From contig CM024173.1 in the NCBI GenBank assembly GCA_013433145.1, positions 10,684,322 to 10,748,321 on the forward strand: a stretch of DNA of 64,000 bases, in the 5' to 3' direction. The translations under genes were made by a program, and so were the position numbers. The notes under the pieces are model-generated. The model ran no database searches, was not told where the DNA came from, and saw only the letters and a list, made by a program, of their open reading frames with translations. Source of the stretch: Ascaris suum (Eukaryota > Nematoda > Chromadorea > Rhabditida > Ascarididae). Positions 52,780-64,000 of this stretch are shown one piece after another. Numbering within the stretch: position 1 is the stretch's first letter; every line of letters starts with the position of its first letter.

Positions 52780-55700
52780 AGACTAGTTATTAAACAGTAA
52801 TAGTAAGCGCGATCTTTATAATAGGCTATTGCAGTAACTAGGCAATGAACTAATCGAAGTATGCAGTATCACTGCTGATGCTGGAACACCTTTACGATTA
52901 AATATGAGGCACCCTCAACATATTTCAGACCGCCAAAATGGAATCGCCAAACCACCAAAATAGAATTTTTCTATACGTAACAAGAGTGGTGCTTTACGAA
53001 GAGGCGCGTTTGTCTGCCTATCTATGGAGCATTTCGAATCTGTGAACCATAAAACCTATGGTAATTAAATTTAATGAGCATAACCTGCATCACAGTGTCT
53101 TATAAATTCAACTCCAACCATCTCTCATTTCGCTATATCCCTCTTTTTTCAACACTCAAAGGCGCTATAAGATGTAACGACCCACGATTGGCACAAATGG
53201 TTGAATGCGACAGAAAAACTAAGCGCATCCCCTACTAAATAAGCCAATGCTGATTAGAGAGTTCTAAAAACCTGCGAACACCTCCTAAAAATTCCGATGT
53301 ACCTAATGGGTTGATCATACGCTACTCTCATTCGCCTTCAGTAGAGGTTTTTCACCTCCAATGCAGTTGCGCTGAATGCTGGAACAAGTCGCCACTCGGT
53401 ATGGCAATGAAACGACCGAAAAAAACCTTTCGGAACCAGAATGTGGGAAAAAAATGAACTTAACATATCCGTTTCAGGTAAACGAAAACTAAAGAATTTG
53501 ATTGACATATAATTTTGTTGTTTTCTATATGATTAATTAATAAACCTAATTAAAAAAGAGCATTACAATAGCCAGGTATGTGCAAGCATATGGGAGAGTT
53601 GTTAGATTCGTCGGATGTTTTCGATTTTTTCGAGACATAATGGCAGTGATATTGACAATAACGATCACTATTCAACACTACTACATTCATGTTGATATAC
53701 AATTGTTTCGATCTCAACTCTAATAGCGAAAATAAAATCGATGATCATAAAACGATGATCAACATACCTACAACGTTATTATTATCAATAGATACATTTT
53801 AATTGTTTATATACTTTTCCCAGATTAGTTCGGCTCATATTATATCATTGTCATAGCATAAATAAACATCTGTCGATTGATTAATCACTTACCGCCGCTA
53901 TGCCCTTTTATGTATACGCGAAATTACTATACATAGCGATTATTCAAAATGCATATAACTAGATGTGATTATCTAGGAACCGCCAATCGAAACTCTAACA
54001 ATCAAACAGTAATGGACATAAAATGCAATTTAACAAATTATAAAGTCAGTAAGTAAAAATATCCGCATAATGACTGTAAGCCATAATGGCAATCAATATT
54101 TTCAGCGAGTTAATATCCACTAGTTATATTTAGGAAATCTGCATAAATGAAAATATTTTAATTTTTGTAAAGAAATTAGATAAATAAAAACCTATGACAG
54201 GTTGATAGCGGCAGAATGAGAGCGAAACAAGTGACTTCCTTAACAATACACTTTTTATGATGGCTATGAAAGTAATAAAGGAGGCGAAATCATACAAAAC
54301 GGAATATATCATATAATCAACAAGATGAAATTGGCCATCACAATTTGACGTGTACATTCAAAAGTGGTCGACGGCGTTCAAATAATTGCATTTGGAACAG
54401 CAGCAAATACGCTCTCCAAAATATGAGTATAGTTGTATCATCTGAACGACGGCTTTCTTCTAAATTCATCAAACTAGACTTTATGACTGCTGCCGGATTA
54501 CAATAGGAATTTTGAGGTTCCAAGAGTGAAAGATTAAAACACAAGGCCATAAAATCAAGACTGCAGGTTAGTTCTGCTGATGAAATGGTCATTATTCGAT
54601 GACCCTAGGGATTGAGTTTCTGTGAACAATGCTCTGCTGAGGTATGATCCAATCAGGAATCCTCAGAATATGTAAAAATGCATCACAAAACTGGACACCC
54701 TCCTATTTCACGGATGGATTTCCTCGTAATTTACCTCTTAAAAACAAACTTCATGATCATTGCTATATGCAAATTTTTCATCTCCTTACTACACGCAAAT
54801 TATTTTTTTGCTGAAAACTTGTCAATATTTCAAGAATAAACATGCCATTTAATTCTTTGAACGGTTTCTTGTAAAATGCTATTGAAATATCGCAAGCTTG
54901 AATTCGACTTGATTCGACGATATAATAAACTATGAATGGTTTTTTAATATTCCATTCGAAAAACTATATGAAGAACTTATCACTAATTAGGCTTATTTCA
55001 TAAGGTAATTTCAGCAAATTCGACGTTGTAATATTCGATGTGTCATTGAGTGAGAACTTCAAGTGGAAAAGAGCTGAAAAAGACGTTCATCACTCTATGC
55101 GCTCGCACATCCCGTTCATTTGATGAACCAGTTTCACTGATTACCAACAAAAATAAAAAACATACAGGACAACGCATTCATTTTTTTAAAACGATCCGAA
55201 CATTCATACAAACCTTCTTAAAGAGATTTATTCCTGCAGGGATTGAATATCTATAGGGTATCATCGAAGTTGATAATTCAAGGTAAAATATGATACAAGA
55301 TGTCAGTCTGCGGCGTACATTTCATCGATGAACTTTCATAAGCTTAGGTTTAGTGATTTGCGAGCTGAACCTAGCAGACACACAAAACAGAAAGAGGTGC
55401 CTACGAGCATATACAGAGATATCGTGGTACATTCATCCGAAGCACATCTATAAAACGGCATAGCAATGCAGCCTTTTATACTCATGAAGGCTATCGAATC
55501 CAACTAATAACGACTTGGTGGAAAAATCCCACCAATTAGCACTCATTCGAGTTCAACGTAAAGAGGTTGCATTCCGCTCATCGGAATACTCGAAAATGCA
55601 AACTATAGAATGAATGCTAGATGCTCAATGAATCATTACTCAGCGTGGCCACAAGAAATAACACAGTCACAACAACTTCTCTCCTTATCTTTGAAAAAAA

Positions 55701-58700
55701 TATTTATTATTAATCTATTTATATGAGAGGAATACAGTCATGATGTATATGCAAATTTACTTAAGGAAGGAAATGATAGAGCTGAATCAAAAGCAACTTT
55801 TTTAGATGCAAACAGTGACGAGCTGTATTCGCCTAATCTGCATTAGTGAGAGTAGTGAAATCATATAAACGTTAGAAATTAAAATATATGAAGAAACACT
55901 ATAATAAGATGGTTCTGCTTCATACGCATTGCGCAATGCATTAGCCTAATTTTTGCTGATTCCAGCGACGATGTGATAAAATGCTCAATGAACGTTGATG
56001 GCTGCAAAACGTTCAACGATATGAGGCATCGAACCTACTATGTGTCCCATATGAAATTTGCGGCTTTTCGATCATAAATAACGCTTCCGATAATGCTTTG
56101 CGCATTTACTCACTAAATTGGAGCATATGAATGTTGCAAATTTATCAATCGCTCGTATGCACTCATTCAAACCTCTAAACAATGCAATATAATAATTTCA
56201 TAATCACTAAGATTATAATTGCTCTCATACATTTATGCTTATTCTGTAATCACCGTAATACCTCGAATAGTAGTACCTCTCCTTTCCTTAAATAAAGTTC
56301 CTCTAGTAATATTTCCTCCTTTAAAGTTAAAAAAAAAAGAAGAACAAAATCTCCGCCTCAGTAAAATCTTTCAACTTCTGAACTCAACCTATGCTAAATC
56401 AATTTTTGAAAACATAACGCGAAATTAATTTATGCATAGCATTGCAATTCCAATAGGTTTATTTATTAATGTGCAGAAACTCTCATATAAATCAATAAAT
56501 TCTATTGCAATTTGCCGTATGTCCTATTTTTAGAATCTCCACTATTCGATGCAATAAAAATACCGACTTAATTGAATTTTTTTTTTTTAACATCAAATTC
56601 TATGAGATAATTAAATGTTCAAAATTGAGAATAGTGATCATTTCAAGTGTCGTTCATAGCATCCTCCTTTCTTTTTTTTTTTCATTTCTATACAATCAAG
56701 GAAAATTTTTGTATTTCGCGTTCATTCACTTTATTACCTATATGACATATATTTATCTACCTATGTATAGAGTTTCAATCAAAACAACGAAACAGTACAT
56801 TTCTGATCTTGTCCTAAAATAAGCGTAACTAGAGCAAGTTTCAATGAAAATATTGTCTGTAGAATTATCTTGATCGCCTAGAAGTGAATTTCATAACCCC
56901 TTTTCAAATGCGAACATAATTATTAAGAATAGAGTGAATTAATTTTCTCCCCATCCACCAATCCCCGAGGGAATCACAAAAACTTCAGGAAAGAGATATC
57001 GAGTTTATGCTGTAACTATTGCAAAAACTTCAGTGATCAATGCTTGCAAGCTATCAAATGAAGCAAACGATATAATTGTGATGCATTTTTAAAACAAACG
57101 TTTGCAATAACTACAAAAACTAAACAACAATAGGTGATTGCTTAATTGTGCATTTCGTCAATAAATCAATCGGCGCATTTCAGTGACTCTTTCTGAGTGA
57201 AATTTGATATAAAATTCAGGATTAATAGCATCTTTAATACGACAATAATTCTCAATTAAGCAGAACGAAATTGCAAAAAGAATTTTAATCGATAGTATGG
57301 ATTAGCTCAGGTTGAAACCAACGAATAAGCAAGCATGAAACGATACTAATCGAATCCAGTACAGATGGTGACACGATAATTTCATGAAAAAAATTGAGGT
57401 GATCCTCTCCAACAATTCTGAAATTACGACAGCAATAGATTTCGCGTAGATATATTTCAGGTGTTGTTTCCCTTTTTGAATGAAACCATAGAACTTTTTG
57501 AAATAACCTTCATCCAAGAAGTAAAGTAATGAAGAAAAAAAAAGAATCGAACGCATTGAATCCAAAAAAAAACGAGAAGAAATTAGGAATATTTTGCAGA
57601 CAAATAGAAGACAGTAGTTCAAGAAACAACGAGTGTGACAGATGTATAAGAGATGGAGAAGGCTGTGTGGAAGGAAAAAAAGCAATGAAGAAACAGAGAT
57701 TTTTAGTGTGCTCATAGAGATACAATTGAACAGAATGAATTTATCAAACGTAGAGAAAATGAAACGAACTGAAAATGATCAACACAGAATTATTCGTCGG
57801 CAACAAATGTACTGAATACGTCGTCTATACCAGCAAATAATTTGCGCACTAACAACGAACGCCGTCGTCTACGCAACATATCGATCATACCTTGCTTGAT
57901 AGGTACGTGAAATCAAATTTGTCAGTGATTATCTATCCATGGAGCGAACTAATGACCAACGTTAATAAAATCAACGATTAGTTCGACCTCAGGTAAAACA
58001 TGAAAGAAAAAAAAATATTTGCTCTCTACTTAAGTGGTTTAAGTGGTTATTATTTTAGTCGTTTTGCGATTTCAAAACGCGGTCAGATTTATGCGCGCTT
58101 GGAATATTAGCCCCTTGTTTTTTCCATTTCTCTCATCTTTTATTCCACCTAAATTTTAAGTCACTAATTCCTACTTGCCTATGCACGTTGGAAATCCATG
58201 TTTTTTTTTCACTAGTGGTTAAGACTTTATCGAGATTTGTGATGTCGGCTGAGAATTTTTTCATTTATTTCTCCGATAACAAATATTTCTACCGTCCAAT
58301 TTCAGTGGGAGATTTTAATTATTTTTTAAACAAATGTATTTCGTATTATCAATGAATGAGAAACACAATACTATAAAAATGACGAACATTAAATATTCCC
58401 GAAAAAAATGACAATATGACAACCTCACAAATTCAAATCGTAATTAATAGTTCGGATATAATAGCGATCGTTGATTATCGATATTTGATTTTTTTTTTTT
58501 AGATTGTAAGTAAATACATGCACGGATTTCTCATATCGTTTATGAAATTCACGACGTTGTTTTTTCAGTTGAATTTCGAATGATCGATCATGCAATGTAC
58601 TCTTTCACTCATAAGAAAAAACAAAGAATAGCTTTAAGAGCATGAATGAAGATTCTATCTCGTTGGAAAAAAGCAAACGTTTTTTCTCCATGAAATTATA

Positions 58701-59012
58701 GATATTCGATATGTAATTTGGTACCTAGAATATATGTACTATATAACGAAAATGTTTTTTTTTTTTGCGCATAAATTCCGTATGATTAATGCAATTCAAA
58801 TAATAAGAAATCGGCACAACTAAATGGACAACTTCTATATTCACAAATGGACAACCTTCATAGGAGCTTTGACCACAAAGTGTTAGTGAAAAAAAATTCA
58901 CAGAAAACAGGTTGGATGAGTTCAGTTTATTCGACAAAGAGATATAAATTGTGACGGATTGTTGCGGTACGGATTCCCACCTGTCAATGAGGAATGAAGG
59001 CAACTGTTAAAT

Positions 59013-59028
59013 GTTAAGTTAACTTAAC
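59013..59028. repeat. 16-bp perfect palindrome
   Basis: GTTAAGTTAACTTAAC is self-complementary. It lies inside the long FOXP intron; its function is unknown. Confidence 0.6.
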
Positions 59029-59470
59029 TGGTAACAATTCCCTCTCGAAAATAGCAGATCGTAATTCGAAATGCAGCATCTCCTAGCATCTACTACATTT
59101 GTTTCGACCATCAAAACAGCTCACAATGAAAACTGAGATGAACAATAAGGTTAGCAATGTTTATTAGCTGATGTCACAATATAACTATAATGTGCAACGA
59201 TAAGGCTTAGCAATACCTTAGGATTTCACGCGTTAAGTAAAATGCAGGTAATAATGAGCCTTAAATGCCCTCTACTATGAACAATTAGTCACCTATATGC
59301 CAGCAGCAAATAAACTAAAAGAAATGAAGCATGATAAGAAATAATTCGGATATCACAATAAGCCTAAAACTTTCCGATTCTTACGATAAATTCGATAAAG
59401 ATGACGAAATTATTAACCATTGAAGAAAAGTTCTATCACCTCATAATCTGATAGAGAATTGTAAATCGCA

Positions 59471-59473
<3 letters not shown>

Positions 59474-59560
<87 letters not shown>
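59474..59560. repeat. (AT)n microsatellite, 87 bp
   Basis: Uninterrupted AT dinucleotide tract within a FOXP intron. The Ile-Tyr open frame across it is an artefact. Confidence 0.97.
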
Positions 59561-59561
<1 letters not shown>

Positions 59562-60386
59562 TTCAACAATTGGCAAACAAACATAACAACACACAAATTT
59601 ATTGGCTAATGCCAATTGCAACGCGTAATATATAACGCTTTTAAGAAATTATTTGGAGGAATTTAAACGATGGGAAATAATTGAATTCCTTTCGCTGAAT
59701 GCAATACTCCCAATCAATACGAACTTGAAATGCATTTATATATGTTGCAAATGTATAATAGAAAAGTGAAGAAATGCGTAAAAAAAGAAAACATCGAAAA
59801 CGATAATTGATGCATAGTTAGTCACTGACCAACGTATATCAATCATGCAATCAACGTATATCACTCATACTTAGTAAAGAACTGACAACGAGTCCGAGAG
59901 ATTTTTGTACAACTAACACAGACGACAAATGATCTTTTTTTAGTGAGTTTCATATCTATTTAACTTCGACGATCTCAAAATACACATGAGTTCTCGGAAA
60001 GCAAGCTAGAAAATATTTACTAGTCATTCATAAAAATTTAACAAAATATTCGAGAAAAACAAAGTCCTCATATCATTTTTTGCGCCATTCATTGGCACAT
60101 AGGCGTATAGGCGTATTAAAGAACACTATTTTACGTGAGCTTAGGTTGAAGTTTACACTATGAAGTGATGCAGATAGAGGTGATGATTACGAGCGGTGTA
60201 GGTGGATGATTCGGTTGAGCGAATGGAATTTTCTTCAGTGCGATGGCAAGAAGGCGGAAGTAGAGCCGAGATTAAAGTCTGAACGGATAATGCAAACTCT
60301 GCGAGGATAATAGCGACACTACTTATCATTTTCAATTATGCATGATGGGACTAAAAATAAATACGAGAAATATCATTTTCACTCAC

Positions 60387-60569
60387 CTGATAGAGAGGAT
60401 GAGTGAGCGGTTGACTTGTGCCCGGTAATGCGGCCGCTAAATCAAGTGGTGGTGGTAATAATGCCGGTAAGCCGAGCATAACATTCTGCCAAATTCGTTG
60501 CAAATCATTTTGTGGGAGCAGCTGTTGAGCGAGTCGCTCTTGTAGCGCGAGCAAGAACATTTGCTCTGC
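60387..60569 (-). CDS. FOXP exon: Leu/Gln-rich region before the zinc finger
   Basis: This 183-bp exon (61 codons, phase 0 both ends) has acceptor CTTTTTTTGCAG and donor CAG/GTGAGT. It codes AEQMFLLALQERLAQQLLPQ, then NDLQRIWQNVMLGLPALLPP, and ends TSQPLTHPLYQ. LLPQNDLQRIWQNV resembles LSPAEIQQLWKEV of vertebrate FOXP proteins, and HPLYQ followed by HNLCAW matches HTLYGHGVCKW at the next junction. This segment belongs to the N-terminal repression region in the family. It is much shorter in Gln than the human poly-Q tract. Confidence 0.93.
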
Positions 60570-62292
60570 CTGCAAAAAAAGAGAGAAAAATTTAAAACGC
60601 CTGAAGGAAACGATCACCAGGTAAGTGGCATAAAAAAGAAAACGTAATCGAACGAAATACGATAATATGCAGAAGAACCTATTAATCTCTGTCAGATGAT
60701 CTCTATCATATTAACTGAGGTCTATAAATGAATTCACAAAAAAAGGAAGATATTTTCAACTATACGCGTAAACATTAAATTCTAATCGATGGTTTGAAAA
60801 AAAAAAAACAACAACTTTGTTTCTAAAAACGCCCCAATATATAAAACGGTGAATGCATCGGCAAAAAGCTGAGTACGATGAGTAAATTTATGCGATTTTC
60901 TAACTACAGAACGCATTGGATGAAATTTAATATCTTTTACAAATATCACTACACGCAAGATAAATATATGCTATTGGATTATTTTCATGGAACTTCTCCG
61001 AGGAATATTCGAATATGTAAGAATGCTCTGAATTGTTTTCTTAGCTACGTGAGAAAGCTGTACATGGGATCTTCTTTCCATAATAATAATCAGTGTGTTT
61101 CCGATTGTTACCGTCATCTGCCTGTTTGAATATTGCGAAATCGGTTTTTCTTTAATTGGCATATCGAATAAAATGCGAATTCTGTAATAGTTCATCTAAA
61201 GGTAAGATAACAAGAGGACGTTTGATTGCTCACTAAGTTGTCGGGAATTTTCGATGCGCTCTTAGATGTGAATTGATAAAATTAAAAACACCCGAGGAAA
61301 TAAACTCATTGTGCTTCTATTCTCTAAACGCTCAAGAAGATCAAATACAATAGTAGATGCTAGTTCTTTTCAAGGATATTCTAATGAACAACAGTTAACA
61401 ATTGAAGCGATGATAACAGTGCCCTAGCATCAGCGTCGAAACACGCTTGCGCCTTTCGAACGTTACAAAAGAAACCACTACACGCTTCAAATAATAGGTG
61501 CTAAAAAAATACTCTTTCTAGTATCATGGTAATTATATTTGAAGAAATTTTTCTTTGCAGTATAAAATCTTGTACATGGATGCTGCATCAGATCGGTATT
61601 CTCTGCATGTAACAAACATTCTCCATAATTTTCGCAAATGTTACAATTCTGCTTAGAAATGTGAAGATTTGCTCTCAATATGCAAATTAATACAAGTGAC
61701 CGCCACCAACATTTCCCGCAATTGAAGGAACTCCACCACCACTACTTCTTCTAAATTCCTCTGCCCAACCTATCCTCCCATCTTCCCTTGGGTCTTTGTT
61801 ATATGGCAATCAATTAAAAGAGCCTACAAGCTAATTTCTTCACTTAGGCTGTGTTCTCTCATTGCTCTCCGCTCCTTAGCACTGACTAATCCTGTGTCAT
61901 GCTTTTTAGAGGTTTATCCAGTGCTTACCTCCCACAGACGCATTCAAAAGGACAGCAGTAGTGACCACAAAAAATTGAACACAAAAAAGGAACACAGGTA
62001 ACTAAAAATAGCACAACTGTTGTGATGAAATGCAAACCGATAAATAAGCAACGGAAAACAGCGGATCCATCAGCGAACGATCAACAATAACTGAAGGGCG
62101 TGGCCAACTCGATGGGATCAGTGACGCAGGAAGAGGATTGTTCATTTGACAATAAAAACACCCTTTACGGTCAACAATCATCCCAAACAACCGTTCGTTC
62201 ATCGAAACGAAACGGGACAATCATCATCAAATGTTGCACTATTTGTGTGAGGTGTATGAATCATTTCGAAAATGCAGGAAGAGTGATCAAAC
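60570..62292 (-). other. FOXP intron, 1.7 kb
   Basis: Phase-0 intron with donor CAG/GTTTGA. A possible 73-bp exon ending at a GTAAGC donor near 61926 was considered but its reading is not FOXP-like. Nothing else was seen. Confidence 0.8.
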
Positions 62293-62376
62293 CTGAATTT
62301 GTTCGTTTTGTTGCATGAGCAGACCTTGAGCGTATGTTTCTTGTGTGGAATTCGCCGTTGTGCTGGATGGTGATGA
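62293..62376 (-). CDS. FOXP exon: short Ser/Gln-rich segment (first one recognised)
   Basis: This 84-bp exon (28 codons) lies between TTTTCAG and ATTCAG/GTTTGA. It codes SSPSSTTANSTQETYAQGLL, then MQQNEQIQ, and joins in phase 0 to AEQMFLLALQ. The Gln-rich end fits the N-terminal region of FOXP. Length, splice sites and composition agree, but so short an exon carries limited evidence. It has no start codon suited to initiation, so at least one exon lies further upstream. Confidence 0.8.
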
Positions 62377-63267
62377 CTGAAAAGAAAACAAAAAAAACGA
62401 AAACCTCGTTTCTGAATCATGCAAATTAATGAGCGCATCGCCTCATTACGCTTTAATGCTGAAAAAAAAAAAGATTTATCTAATAACTTCAAGCATTAAG
62501 ACACCTAACAAGTAGTTTATGTTATTCGACCTGCACATATCCTCGCTTAATATGGTGGGATCTGATGAAGCCTTCCATAAAATTTGAAAGAATTTAATGT
62601 CTCCATCGTAGTCTGATGTAAGTTTACTCTTTCATCAAAAACTCCACTTCGCTATAGTCTAAGTAAATTGCACTCTTCCAGCTAAAACAATCGGAAACTC
62701 TCTGATCCAACGGAAATCAGGAGATTGGCAGGTCAAATAATAAAAAAAATGCCCATATACTAACACAAAAATAAAATCTTCAAACTCGATGCGATGCCTA
62801 CCATGTAAAAATATAGAAACTCCAATGATCGATCATTAATTGATAAGAATATATTTCTCAAAAATAACTCTTTTTTTAAAGTACGTAATGAAAAAAATAT
62901 TGCTAGCATGATCAGTTACGATAAGCGATATATTTCGTTCGATAGAGTGACATAGAATGTTGTTCTATAGATTGTAATGATCTGTAAAAATCGATCGCGT
63001 GCCGATAGCATTACGATAGAGGTCGATGAACATTGAACGATATTGAGTTTTTTTTTTGTTGAAGTGATCAGCTTCTGTGCTCATGGTGGATCCGGCACAA
63101 ATCAGAGGCGTTGTATTTTCGCAACCGAGATATATAACAAATTCCGCAAAGATGAAAACATAACCGTTATTTTGAAAGGTAATGAATATACCTGAGCAAT
63201 ATGAACATAAGTAAGGAACGAGGGAAAGGACCGTGATAAATCATGGATGGACAGATGTTTTTTTCTT

Positions 63268-63286
63268 GAGAGAGAGAGAGAGAGAG
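63268..63286. repeat. (GA)n tract
   Basis: Nineteen bases of GA repeat, read as (CT)n in the direction of the FOXP gene. Such tracts are common near promoters. Confidence 0.85.
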
Positions 63287-63390
63287 TGAAAAACACGCAC
63301 CGATTCCATCGAGAACGGGGAAGAAAGACGGCCGAGAGAGCGCTCTCTAGAAGTCGGGCCGACGAATGCGATGCAGAGGCACATAGGCCT

Positions 63391-63429
63391 TGTTTACTCG
63401 GCTGTTTACCCGGTGTATAAATGTAAACA
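63391..63429. promoter_or_regulatory. Cluster of three forkhead-type binding motifs
   Basis: The forkhead core TGTTTAC/GTAAACA occurs at 63391-63397 and 63403-63409 (plus strand) and at 63423-63429 (reverse orientation). A TATAAA lies between them at 63416-63421. All sit in GC-rich DNA about 1 kb upstream of the first recognised FOXP exon, which raises the idea of autoregulation or control by another FOX factor. Binding is inferred from the motif only. Confidence 0.45.
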
Positions 63430-63616
63430 GACGAGAGATCACGCGAAATGGGCAGATCACAGAGAGACGCTGCTTCTTTGCACCTCTGCGCTTTTGTGCT
63501 CTTTCATAGCGCTATTTCTCTTGTTAGTTGTCTATTGATGACATTTTTCCTCCAAGACCTACATGTACTTTGCATGCAGAGCGGCCGAACGTTACCTCAT
63601 CGAACGTTTGCGGGAT

Positions 63617-63688
63617 TTGTGTATGTGTGTATGTGTGTGCGTGCGTGTGTTTGTGTATGTATGTATGTGTGTGTGTGTTTGTGTGGTG
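63617..63688. repeat. (TG)n-rich tract
   Basis: Interrupted GT/GTAT/GTGC repeat of about 70 bases. Long open frames across it are of low complexity and not credible genes. Confidence 0.9.
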
Positions 63689-64000
63689 CATCTCGTCGTG
63701 TAAGTGGGTGCATATGTCATAAGACACGCAAAAGTTATGTCTATCGGACGTGTTGTGTTGTTGATAGGATGCAATGCCGCATGCTGCCCGACGGCGAATC
63801 AGTGTGGTTTTCAAGCGTGCGCTCACTTAAACTATAGAGATGTGGGGCCCGTTCGCGTCGAGTGGCTGCATTAATTCACATAGTAATTGTAAACGGCTGG
63901 CTATTTGCCTCAATTTTCCTCGTTGATATTCGCCGAGCGGCAGTCGATTTATGCTTGAAGCTAGCCGATTGGTTGTGGATATATCCGCATAGATGTGTCA

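Larger units (their letters stand above)
52668..60386 (-). other. FOXP intron upstream of the zinc-finger exon
   Basis: This 7.7-kb phase-0 intron is the longest in the window. It holds an alternating TA/CATATG tract at 52749-52779, a 16-bp palindrome at 59013-59028 and (AT)n at 59474-59560. No other exon was recognised. Confidence 0.85.
38694..62376 (-). other. FOXP-subfamily forkhead transcription factor gene (3' five exons)
   Basis: Five exons join in phase 0 to give the last 450 residues of a FOXP protein. In order they carry a Gln/Leu-rich stretch, a C2H2 zinc finger (C93, C98, H111, H116 of this fragment), a leucine zipper (V133, L140, L147, L154), a linker with RRRISDK, the forkhead domain (about 247-331), and a low-complexity tail. 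This domain order is unique to FOXP. These proteins bind DNA in the nucleus as dimers through the zipper and usually repress transcription. The C. elegans homologue is probably fkh-7 (from memory). Introns are 1.7-7.7 kb. The start codon was not found, so the gene is 5'-incomplete here and its exact length is unknown. Confidence 0.93.
62377..64000. other. Region upstream of the recognised FOXP exons
   Basis: This is either a further FOXP intron or the promoter region. DNA from about 63300 to 64000 is richer in GC and CpG than the rest of the window. It holds a (GA)n tract, a cluster of three forkhead-type sites, a TATAAA, a (TG)n tract and a CCAAT motif on the minus strand near 63967. No 5' FOXP exon was identified. 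Confidence 0.6.

Noticed and set aside
62999..63084. ATG in a Kozak-like context (CCACCATGAG) as the FOXP start exon
   Set aside because: The short frame has no donor that leaves phase 0, so it cannot join the 84-bp exon in frame.
63448..63837. 129-codon plus-strand and 100-codon minus-strand open frames over the (TG)n tract
   Set aside because: Both are dominated by repeat-encoded Cys-Val or Thr-His runs and show no domain.

Overview
This window looks like part of a nuclear genome of a metazoan, most probably a nematode. It is AT-rich, has kilobase introns, lacks operon-style gene packing, and its splice acceptors follow the short TTTTCAG/TTTGCAG form typical of nematodes. The species cannot be named from the sequence alone. 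No bacterial genes, CRISPR array, rRNA or convincing tRNA was seen.

Three protein-coding genes are supported, all on the minus strand. (1) Positions 1-5572 hold the 5' part of an unrecognised gene, read as three exons joined in frame and running off the left edge of the window. (2) Positions 19915-28576 hold a complete five-exon Rab28-type small GTPase ending in a CaaX box (CSVM). Its exon 4 carries an apparent one-base deletion. (3) Positions 38694-62376 hold the 3' five exons of a FOXP-subfamily forkhead transcription factor: Q-rich segment, C2H2 zinc finger, leucine zipper, forkhead domain split over two exons, and a C-terminal tail. Its 5' exons were not found and probably lie beyond 64000.

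Between the genes, 5573-19914 and 28577-38693 are mostly featureless AT-rich DNA. They hold simple repeats, palindromes, G-rich tracts, a decayed non-LTR retrotransposon reverse transcriptase (about 15195-15670) and two unproven exon candidates. A possible solo LTR with a TATA box lies inside Rab28 intron 1 (27477-27723). Three long (AT)n tracts sit in introns.

The genes show no sign of acting as one system: one is a ciliary/trafficking GTPase, one a transcription factor and one is unknown. The points most worth checking are the Rab28 frameshift, three forkhead-type sites clustered upstream of the FOXP exons (63391-63429), the fully phase-0 FOXP exon structure, the extra residue in the forkhead wing, and the unidentified gene at the left edge. 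I found no clear novel molecular system.
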